This document shows positions 1 to 5,500 of a stretch of DNA of 7,122 bases, one piece after another. Both the position numbers and the translations under genes were made by a program. The notes below the pieces were generated by a model. It saw only the letters and a program-made list of their open reading frames with translations. It ran no database searches and was not told where the DNA came from. Position 1 is the stretch's first letter; every line of letters starts with the position of its first letter. This DNA is from Bacteroidota bacterium (lineage in GTDB: Bacteria; Bacteroidota; Bacteroidia; Bacteroidales; VadinHA17), in NCBI GenBank assembly GCA_015222065.1, contig JADFUQ010000104.1, positions 1 to 7,122 on the forward strand, given 5' to 3'.

Positions 1-44
1 GGAACGCCTTCGGCGCACTCTGGCAGGTCTTTCTATATATCTTG

Positions 45-84
45 CTCATCTTCTCATCTTCTCATCTCCTCATCTCCTCATCTC
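45..84. repeat. 8-base tandem repeat, five units of CTCATCTY
   Basis: Five contiguous octamers occupy exactly 40 bases: two CTCATCTT (45-60) followed by three CTCATCTC (61-84). On the opposite strand the unit is GAGATGAG or AAGATGAG. The unit length is not a multiple of three and there are no spacers, so this is neither a protein repeat nor a CRISPR array. Confidence 0.92.
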
Positions 85-105
85 CTTTTCGCCTCTTCTC
101 TCAGT

Positions 106-121
106 CGCTCCCTCGCTCCCT
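106..121. repeat. 8-base tandem repeat, two units of CGCTCCCT
   Basis: Two perfect adjacent copies of CGCTCCCT lie at 106-113 and 114-121. The sequence differs from the neighbouring octamer array but has the same unit length. Confidence 0.7.
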
Positions 122-142
122 CTCTTCATCCCTCTTCCCACT

Positions 143-158
143 GCAACACAGCAACACT
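143..158. repeat. 8-base tandem repeat, two units of GCAACACA
   Basis: GCAACACA at 143-150 is followed by GCAACACT at 151-158, matching at 7 of 8 positions. This is the third unrelated octamer duplication in the same flank. Confidence 0.6.
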
Positions 159-178
159 GACTAACTGCCTCACAAACT

Positions 179-1453
179 TCACCTTTCTTTTTTATCGGGT
201 ATTATCTTAAGATTTACTAGTTCTATCCTTGTTTCACTAACTTCCAGTACTCTGAATTCAAGTAACTCAATTATGATACGTTCCTTAGGTTTTGGAATAC
301 TTTCGTAGAAGTGTAGTATTAAGCCGGCAAGTGTTTCATATTCATCATGTTTGGGCAGATTGAGGTTATATTTTTCGTTAAGATAGTCAACTTCAAGACG
401 GCCTGAAAATATGTATTCGTGCTCATTTACCTTTTGTTCGGTAAGTTTTGAAGTATCATGTTCATCTTCAATTTCGCCAAATATTTCCTCCAGGATATCT
501 TCAATTGTCACAATACCTGAAGTTCCTCCAAATTCATCAACCACCACAGCGATGTTCTTTTTTTCCTTAAGTAACATTTCAAGTAGCTTGTTGGCCGGCA
601 TTGTTTCCGGTACAATTGATACATCAATAATGTTTGATTCAATATTATTGGGGTTATTGAAAAGGTCCTTCATATGGATATACCCGATAATCTGATCAAT
701 TGATTCCTTGAAAACGAGTATTTTGGATAAACCTGTCTCAATGAATTTCTGTTGAAGATTTTCAATTCCACTGTCGTTTTTAACAGCTATTATCTCTGTT
801 CTGGGAACCATACATTCACGAAGTTTTACACCAGAAAAATCAAGAGCATTCTGGAAGATCCTGAAATCAAGAGCATCATTTCTATTTATTTTTTGCTTCG
901 ACATTTTCTCGTGCATAAGGTTATTAATATCCACCTTGCCAAAAACAATATTTTCCTGTTTCTCACCTGTTTTTACTTTGAAAAAAGTTACCAGGATGAA
1001 GTTTGATATATATATGGTTAATTTACTGACCGGGTAGAAAATTATGAAAAACAGTAATACCGGTATAGCAAAAATCTTCAAAAAAGAATTTGGATTTATC
1101 CTGAACAAAGTTTTTGGAAGGAACTCTGCAGTAAGGAGTATTATAAGAGTGGAAATAATTATTTGCAGGATAAGGATATTTAAGTCATGCTCAGTTAGTA
1201 TATATATTACCGGTTCAAGTAGTATTGCCATAAAGATACCGTAAATCACAAGGGCAATATTGTTGCCGATAAGCATTGTAACGATATATTGCCCGGGATA
1301 CATGGAAAAGAAGGAGATAATTTTTGAATTAAAAGAACCTTCTTTTCTGTACAATTCAATCTTGAGTTTATTAGATGATACATACGCGATTTCCATTCCC
1401 GAGAAAAATGCAGAGAACAGAACAGATATGATAATGATAACAATATTGGACAT
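179..1453 (-). CDS. CNNM/CBS/CorC-HlyC membrane protein (hemolysin family, putative divalent-cation transport)
   Basis: The 424-residue product has the full architecture of the family. An N-terminal CNNM (DUF21) membrane domain spans about 1-155, with SGME at 18-21, GNN at 63-65 and TAEFLPKT at 108-115. It is followed by a CBS pair at about 212-333, with MVPR at 215-218 and DEFGGTSG at 306-313. A C-terminal CorC_HlyC domain occupies about 345-424. Relatives include the Mg2+ exporter group with bacterial CorB/CorC and human CNNM; the name hemolysin is historical. CBS domains in this group bind ATP-Mg. I chose ATG 1453 because it begins exactly at the conserved first helix (MSNIVIIIISVLFSAFFSG). 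The longer frame starts at a TTG (1546) and its 31 extra residues come from the tandem repeat. Bacteroidota GldE has the same architecture, but its usual neighbours are absent, so I give no symbol. It lies 212 bases after the lptC cluster and may have its own promoter. Confidence 0.93.
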   Translation of the reverse strand: MSNIVIIIISVLFSAFFSGMEIAYVSSNKLKIELYRKEGSFNSKIISFFSMYPGQYIVTMLIGNNIALVIYGIFMAILLEPVIYILTEHDLNILILQIIISTLIILLTAEFLPKTLFRINPNSFLKIFAIPVLLFFIIFYPVSKLTIYISNFILVTFFKVKTGEKQENIVFGKVDINNLMHEKMSKQKINRNDALDFRIFQNALDFSGVKLRECMVPRTEIIAVKNDSGIENLQQKFIETGLSKILVFKESIDQIIGYIHMKDLFNNPNNIESNIIDVSIVPETMPANKLLEMLLKEKKNIAVVVDEFGGTSGIVTIEDILEEIFGEIEDEHDTSKLTEQKVNEHEYIFSGRLEVDYLNEKYNLNLPKHDEYETLAGLILHFYESIPKPKERIIIELLEFRVLEVSETRIELVNLKIIPDKKER

Positions 1454-1490
1454 TAGATCAAACAAATTTTGAATTGAAGAACCAAATTGT

Positions 1491-1539
1491 AAATAACAAA
1501 TAACAAATAACAAATAAACTACAATTAACAAATAACAAA
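1491..1539. repeat. 7-base tandem repeat (AAATAAC)n upstream of the CNNM gene
   Basis: On the plus strand three perfect AAATAAC units (1491-1511) are followed by one AAATAAA (1512-1518), an 8-base interruption, and another partial run AACAAATAACAAA (1527-1539). On the gene strand the unit reads GTTATTT. The array sits 38 to 86 bases upstream of the preferred start of the CNNM gene, so changes in copy number would alter promoter or leader spacing. It remains open in the frame of that gene, which is why the longest reading frame (TTG 1546) appears to encode a tyrosine/leucine-rich N-terminus. Confidence 0.85.
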
Positions 1540-1623
1540 AATTCAAAACAGAATTAACCGATATATTGTTTTTTCAATTTTCCATTTTCTTTTTTTGAAC
1601 TTTGAATATTGTAATTTATTTGT
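1510..1623. repeat. AT-rich imperfect inverted repeat between the small membrane protein and CNNM genes
   Basis: ACAAATAAACTACAAT at 1510-1525 and ATTGTAATTTATTTGT at 1608-1623 are reverse complements at 15 of 16 positions, separated by 82 bases. The surrounding sequence is extremely AT-rich, and the left arm overlaps the 7-base tandem repeat. Part of the match could be chance. No other function is apparent in the 212-base gap 1454-1665, and no clear terminator follows the small membrane protein gene. Confidence 0.45.
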
Positions 1624-1665
1624 ATTTTGGTGCTTGTTTTTCGTGATTTCTAATATTTATACAAA

Positions 1666-1857
1666 CTAGTTGTTTTTGCTTTTTCGTCTCATATTTCTTC
1701 TGAAAAAATACATAACAAATGAGATTAAAGCCATTAAGAAAAACAACATACCCGAAGAAAAGCCGGAGTTGCTGGTGCTATGGATACCCGCTATTATACA
1801 TAGGATGGCAACTGTAAGCCACACTAATTCCAAAATTCTTAACTTTTTCCTATTCAT
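1666..1857 (-). CDS. Small two-helix inner-membrane protein encoded after lptC
   Basis: The 63-residue product has two predicted membrane helices, about residues 9-27 (LELVWLTVAILCIIAGIHS) and 35-52 (SGMLFFLMALISFVMYFF), joined by a short polar loop. The ends are strongly basic (NRKKLR at the start, RRNMRRKSKNN at the end). By the positive-inside rule both termini face the cytoplasm and the loop faces the periplasm. ATG 1857 overlaps the lptC stop by 8 bases (ATGAATAG), which suggests translational coupling. I recall similar 60-70 residue proteins annotated as hypothetical at this place in other Bacteroidota, but I know of no assigned function. Its size and tight coupling to lptC would fit a small accessory subunit of the LPS transporter; this is inference only. 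Confidence 0.75.
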   Translation of the reverse strand: MNRKKLRILELVWLTVAILCIIAGIHSTSNSGFSSGMLFFLMALISFVMYFFRRNMRRKSKNN

Positions 1858-2419
1858 TTTCTAAATAAAAAGTACCCCGGGGTTTCATTATTTTCCAATC
1901 AGTGAAATTTTCATTTGCTTCCATACCGTCGCCATAAATAATTTCATTAGCTGTAGTAATTGAAACAAATTTGGAAGTATATATCAATTTTTTATTTTCA
2001 TCCCAGAATAATTGTTCAGTATTCAAAATTTCGCCATTAGCATTAATAGCGACTACACTGTCCTTTGCTTCCCAGAGTTCATCTGCTTCATGATAGATCG
2101 CGTATTTGGCTGATAACTGTGATTCAACTATCTCGTTTTCATTATAGAAAAAAACCTCCATCCCTTTAGGGAATTCCAGATAAGGATCCTCTTCTTCCAG
2201 GTTATATTGTTTTACAAGCTTTGATTTTACTCTCAGTTGTATTTTTGCCGAATCGGTATAAATGGTTTCAAGGTTGACAATAGTTTGTGAAGGTAAGTTA
2301 TCAATATTGGTAAGCGAACTAATAACTTCAATATTGTTCTTACATGACATAAGCATTGCAACGGCAAGTACAATGCTTATGATAAAAGATCTTTTCGGGA
2401 AAATACCCCAAAAATCCAT
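1850..2419 (-). CDS. lptC: LPS export ABC transporter periplasmic protein LptC
   Basis: LptC accepts lipopolysaccharide from the LptB2FG inner-membrane transporter and passes it to the periplasmic LptA bridge. The 189-residue product starts with MDFWGIFPKRSF, a hydrophobic stretch and the lipobox LMSC, giving a lipid-modified cysteine at residue 26. Residue +2 is lysine, and no acidic surface-export signal follows. The mature part is a beta-rich LptC domain with blocks I recognise from Bacteroidota homologues: NLPSQTIVNL, PYLEFPKGMEVFFYN, AKYAIYHEADELWEAKDSVV, LNTEQLFWDE and DWKIMKPRGTFY. I chose ATG 2419, which gives a 25-residue signal peptide and a 7-base gap after the TPR gene. ATG 2455 is in frame, adds 12 polar residues and would overlap that gene by 29 bases; it cannot be excluded. 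The stop overlaps the start of the next gene by 8 bases. E. coli LptC uses a membrane helix instead of a lipid anchor. Confidence 0.9.
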   Translation of the reverse strand: MDFWGIFPKRSFIISIVLAVAMLMSCKNNIEVISSLTNIDNLPSQTIVNLETIYTDSAKIQLRVKSKLVKQYNLEEEDPYLEFPKGMEVFFYNENEIVESQLSAKYAIYHEADELWEAKDSVVAINANGEILNTEQLFWDENKKLIYTSKFVSITTANEIIYGDGMEANENFTDWKIMKPRGTFYLENE

Positions 2420-2426
2420 GTGATTC

Positions 2427-3767
2427 TTATCTTGTTCTGATAGTAGTTGTTTCATTGATCCAGCAACCCACTGTATAGCGATCGCCTTCTTTCAATCCAT
2501 GAAAAAATACGGTTTCAGTATCGGGGAAATGTTGTGAATATGCAACTATACTTTTGTTCGCAATTTCAGCAAGTTCATTATCAACCTGCTTAGCTTTCAC
2601 GAATTGATCAACAGCAATCCAGTAGAGCGCTTTTTTAGCAATATCGTCATTACCACATGGTTCACTATCAGCGTATATTGCACCAATAAGCAGGTATGGA
2701 TGTCCTGACTCCGGGTCCAGTTCAGCTGCTTTTCTTGCAAATGTTCTGGCAAGAGAATTGCTGCCTAATTTATGATAAGTTAGATCGCCAAGCTTCATAT
2801 AGTATCTTGCTTTTTCTTTTAAATCAGTTTCAAGTTCAATGGCTTGCTTATATAGTACAGAAGCCTTTTCATAATTAGCCCGGTCAACATTCATTTCAGC
2901 AAGAAAGTAAGCTGATTTGGCGCTGGGGGCGATTTTATGAAATGAAGTGGTGGCATTGAAATAAAGATCAGAATCTTTACAATTAGTACCGGCAAGAAAG
3001 CTAATAATTTTAATCAGAAGTTCTTTATCCTTCGGGTTCTGATCATATTTTGGCTGAAAAAGTTTAATTAACGCTTCACAGGTTGCAGCACCACTTTGTG
3101 AGAAAATTTGATCAAGATTTTCCTTCAGTCTCTGGCAATCAGCGTTTTCTGGTTTTACACTTATTTTATAATCCGCAATCTGGCTTGCTGTTGCATAATT
3201 TTGAATTATATTATCCTGCGTTAATTCACCGGCTTTAAATAAAGTTACGGAAGCTGTCATAAATATGGCAAGCGCTGCATTTTCAGACTTGTTCTTTTGC
3301 ATATCAATAGATCGGTTAATATAATCATACCCTATTTTGATATCTTTTATAGTACTTTTTCTCATCTTCAACCAGTCAATCCCTTTTCGTCCAAATACTT
3401 TTCCTTCTTGTCCGAAATATTTTATTCTTTGGTCATAAATCAACATCATGGTGTCCAGGTAAGCAAATTTTTGTTCTTCATTATCAGCTTTTTCAGCAAG
3501 CAATTTATACATATTATTTCCATGAATATACAGGTTGAAATAAGCTTTTGGACATTCATGAAAAACTATTCGCCAGTAAGGTAAAGCATCATCGTAACTT
3601 TTTTGACGATAATATTCAGCATATAGTGAAAGATTTCTAACACATTTTATACTGTCTTCTCCTTTGCCAAACTTTGATCCATCCTCAACACCCTTTTGTC
3701 CGAAGGCAGAAATTGATCCTGTTACAATTAAAATGGTTAACAGAAATTTTGTGGTTGTTGCTTTCAT
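2427..3767 (-). CDS. Periplasmic tetratricopeptide-repeat protein
   Basis: The 446-residue product has a typical signal peptide (about residues 1-24, ending SISAFGQ). It then has a conserved N-terminal region (KGVEDGSKFGKGEDSIKC) that I recognise from a family restricted, as far as I know, to Bacteroidota. TPR-like helical hairpins are clearest at about 285-311 (YFLAEMNVDRANYEKASVLYKQAI) and 319-353 (RYYMKLGDLTYHK...FARKAAELDPE). The C-terminus carries a conserved block with FFHGLKEGD and GCWINETT. The mature part holds seven cysteines, so disulfides are plausible. I chose ATG 3767 over an upstream TTG at 3788: ATG is the stronger start, the resulting signal peptide is standard, and it leaves a 13-base gap instead of an 8-base overlap. 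TPR arrays bind other proteins, so an adaptor or chaperone-like role in envelope assembly is reasonable, but the partner is not known. Confidence 0.88.
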   Translation of the reverse strand: MKATTTKFLLTILIVTGSISAFGQKGVEDGSKFGKGEDSIKCVRNLSLYAEYYRQKSYDDALPYWRIVFHECPKAYFNLYIHGNNMYKLLAEKADNEEQKFAYLDTMMLIYDQRIKYFGQEGKVFGRKGIDWLKMRKSTIKDIKIGYDYINRSIDMQKNKSENAALAIFMTASVTLFKAGELTQDNIIQNYATASQIADYKISVKPENADCQRLKENLDQIFSQSGAATCEALIKLFQPKYDQNPKDKELLIKIISFLAGTNCKDSDLYFNATTSFHKIAPSAKSAYFLAEMNVDRANYEKASVLYKQAIELETDLKEKARYYMKLGDLTYHKLGSNSLARTFARKAAELDPESGHPYLLIGAIYADSEPCGNDDIAKKALYWIAVDQFVKAKQVDNELAEIANKSIVAYSQHFPDTETVFFHGLKEGDRYTVGCWINETTTIRTR

Positions 3768-3780
3768 TTTATAAAGTTTT

Positions 3781-5070
3781 TTAATCAAATTTTGGTTTTA
3801 AAAACCAAAAATCATACAAAGTTAAACTAAAACTTAATATACCATATTTTTCTTTAATCAAATTTTTATCCAGTGTTCCTCTTTGTCCCAGTTCAAAAGC
3901 AATATTAAATATTGATTTTGAACCTCTCAGCGGTAACCCTAATCCAAAACTTATGCCAAAGTCAGTTATTTGTTCTCCACTTAGCTGAAGATAAGTATTA
4001 GAGTAATGTCCGCCAATACGATAATGTATAGAATTCAAATAGTTACGTAAATCACGGCTATTTGGCAAAAATTCAATTCCGCCACGGATAGTATTAGCAT
4101 TCTTAAGAGAATCGGATTTTCCAAAGAATCTTGCGTCAGACCAGTTTTGAGAGTAATAATCAGCACCGATCATAAGCTTATCACCCTTTTTGAGGGTAAA
4201 ACCGGCACCAATCTTGCCCGGAAGGAAAATATGCCCGTTATCATCAGTATAATTCTGGACAGTGTCAGTATAAATACCGGGATCAACCGAATAAACAATG
4301 TTCTCCTGCAATACCTCTTGTTTGGCTGATAGCTTTGTATTACTACTAAAAATTGCTCCCACGGTTAATTCCAGATCGTGTTTTAAATTAGCTGTGTATT
4401 GTAATCCCCAATCAAATTTTATATCACCTATTATGGTTTTGTCACTGTATTTTGAGTTATAAAAATCATACCGGTCAACAAATGACAGGGTTCTTATACG
4501 CTCTAATGTACCGAAAAGATATGAAAAATTGAAACCAACAGAGAGGTTTTTATTTAACTTTAGTGCGTTACCAATGAAAAACTGATTGATTCCACCTTCG
4601 CCAATATATTTGCAATCCAAATCTCCGGTAGCCGGATTATATAATATATCTCCCTCTCTTATGGTACTAATGATGTTATAATTCTGATTACTGTATGGAA
4701 TAATTCCTATACTTGTTCCTAACCGTTTGGTTATTGGAAAAGCAATAGCCAAATGGTTAAAATTTATATCATCAAACCTATCGGTCAGATTCCCTGAACT
4801 AAGCTCGGTACTTTTACCAATAACCCCGAATTCGAAAAGGAATGACATTGTATCCCTGGCACTCAGTGAAGCAGGATTTGCTATTACAATTGCATTCGGA
4901 TCTCTCAATCCAAATGATATCCCGCCAAGTGCCCTGTTTTTTCCAAAACTATGATGTGCAATGTCTCCAATTCCAAAACGGGAATATGGTGAATTGTTAT
5001 CAGCTTGACCTGCTGCCAGGTGCGGCAGAAAAAGAATTATGAAAAACAGATATTGTACTTTTCTTAACAT
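3781..5070 (-). CDS. Outer-membrane beta-barrel protein of unknown function (Bacteroidota SPYSRFGIGD type)
   Basis: The 429-residue product begins with a signal peptide: basic n-region LRK, hydrophobic stretch from about 7 to 20, and likely cleavage after AAG or AGQ near residue 22. The mature N-terminus carries SPYSRFGIGD (27-36), then a segment with ANPASLS, an arrangement known from Bacteroidota outer-membrane proteins distantly resembling the FadL/OmpP1 type. The rest is rich in alternating polar and hydrophobic stretches and turn residues, as expected for a transmembrane beta-barrel. It ends in LTLYDFWFLKPKFD, with the last aromatic one residue short of the C-terminus. ATG 5070 gives a normal signal peptide. 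The gene opens the tight four-gene run containing lptC, and the TPR gene starts 13 bases after its stop. Substrate or role is unknown. Transport of a hydrophobic compound or a structural role in envelope assembly are both possible. Confidence 0.85.
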   Translation of the reverse strand: MLRKVQYLFFIILFLPHLAAGQADNNSPYSRFGIGDIAHHSFGKNRALGGISFGLRDPNAIVIANPASLSARDTMSFLFEFGVIGKSTELSSGNLTDRFDDINFNHLAIAFPITKRLGTSIGIIPYSNQNYNIISTIREGDILYNPATGDLDCKYIGEGGINQFFIGNALKLNKNLSVGFNFSYLFGTLERIRTLSFVDRYDFYNSKYSDKTIIGDIKFDWGLQYTANLKHDLELTVGAIFSSNTKLSAKQEVLQENIVYSVDPGIYTDTVQNYTDDNGHIFLPGKIGAGFTLKKGDKLMIGADYYSQNWSDARFFGKSDSLKNANTIRGGIEFLPNSRDLRNYLNSIHYRIGGHYSNTYLQLSGEQITDFGISFGLGLPLRGSKSIFNIAFELGQRGTLDKNLIKEKYGILSFSLTLYDFWFLKPKFD

Positions 5071-5077
5071 TGAATTT

Positions 5078-5260
5078 TCAGCTACTTATTAAATTCCCAA
5101 AATTCAGATTTGAGACCACAAAGATGTCATTTTTTAATTCTTTTTCAAAAATAATAAAAAGTATCTGACTGTTAGTACCTTTTAATTCAAATCCTTTTCC
5201 TGAATATTCGGCATTGCTGGTTGCTAAGTTCAAGGTTGTCATGTGTTTCTTTTTAAGCAT
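5078..5260 (-). CDS. Doubtful small ORF upstream of the outer-membrane protein gene
   Basis: This is a weak 60-codon reading frame from ATG 5260 to TGA 5080-5078, ending 7 bases before the next gene. An alternative ATG is at 5242. The frame can be extended to a TTG at 5302, but that codon lies inside the left arm of the inverted repeat, so the extended N-terminus (MLRHFVPRK) is only repeat sequence translated. The product would be soluble, with no signal peptide, membrane helix or motif I recognise. It is more likely leader or leftover sequence than a gene. Its position close to the operon start leaves a small chance of a leader peptide. Confidence 0.12.
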   Translation of the reverse strand: MLKKKHMTTLNLATSNAEYSGKGFELKGTNSQILFIIFEKELKNDIFVVSNLNFGNLISS

Positions 5261-5272
5261 AATAAGTATAAA

Positions 5273-5393
5273 GATTTTGCGAGGAACGAAGTGACGAAGC
5301 AATCTCCCTAAAACAACCGAAATGCCAAATAAATGGACTGTTATAAGCTTTACGAAAAACCATGAAAGATTGCTTCACTTCGTTCGCAAAATC
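5273..5393. repeat. Imperfect inverted repeat, possible dispersed hairpin element
   Basis: The left arm (5273-5305, 33 bases) and right arm (5367-5393, 27 bases) are reverse complements of each other apart from two 3-base insertions in the left arm (AGG and CGA). The paired blocks are 9, 10 and 8 bases with no mismatch, and the spacer is 61 bases (5306-5366). A transcript would fold into a long stem with two 3-base bulges. The core AACGAAGTGA and the ends GATTTTGCG and AGCAATCT resemble short repeats scattered between genes in many bacterial genomes, but only one copy is in this window, so the dispersed nature is an inference. It could also attenuate mfd readthrough. Confidence 0.75.
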
Positions 5394-5500
5394 CTTTTTC
5401 ACTATTTAAAATCCGTTTAAAACTGCGTTCTTCGGGACAAAGCATCACTGTGGATTAAAATCTTTTCCTTTTCGTTCAAACCTGGTTTTAAAACAATGGT

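Larger units (their letters stand above)
1..178. other. Non-coding, repeat-rich flank after the CNNM gene
   Basis: This region downstream of the CNNM stop is strongly pyrimidine-rich on the plus strand from about 40 to 140 and contains three separate 8-base tandem repeats, listed separately. A small potential hairpin CGCC-TTC-GGCG lies at 5-15. I see no coding potential, no RNA gene and no clear terminator with a T-run. Confidence 0.6.
5071..5500. other. Intergenic region between mfd and the outer-membrane protein gene
   Basis: This 430-base stretch separates mfd from the envelope operon and contains no convincing gene. It holds an imperfect inverted repeat (5273-5393), a 10-base palindrome GTTTTAAAAC at 5485-5494 just after the mfd stop, and a weak 60-codon ORF at 5078-5260. 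The promoter of the operon should lie here. One sequence, CAAAAATA at 5146-5153, reads TATTTTTG on the minus strand and fits the Bacteroidota -7 consensus TAnnTTTG, but I found no TTTG at the expected -33 spacing, so I do not call a promoter. No T-rich terminator hairpin is evident directly after mfd. Confidence 0.6.

Noticed and set aside
5..15. Rho-independent terminator for the CNNM gene
   Set aside because: The stem has only four base pairs, lies more than 160 bases after the stop, and no downstream T-run can be seen within the window.
45..84. Possible CRISPR array
   Set aside because: Units are 8 bases, directly adjacent and without spacers; no cas genes are nearby.
179..1453. A true hemolysin or toxin
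   Set aside because: The CNNM, CBS and CorC_HlyC domains indicate a cation-transport type membrane protein; the family name is historical.
3768..3788. TTG 3788 start for the TPR gene, overlapping the OMP gene by 8 bases
   Set aside because: ATG 3767 is a stronger start codon and gives a standard-length signal peptide.
5146..5153. Bacteroidota -7 promoter element for the envelope operon
   Set aside because: TATTTTTG fits the loose consensus, but no TTTG lies at the required -33 distance and the region is AT-rich enough for chance matches.
5240..5302. N-terminal extension of the small ORF from TTG 5302
   Set aside because: The start codon and first residues lie inside an arm of the inverted repeat, so the extension is translated repeat sequence.
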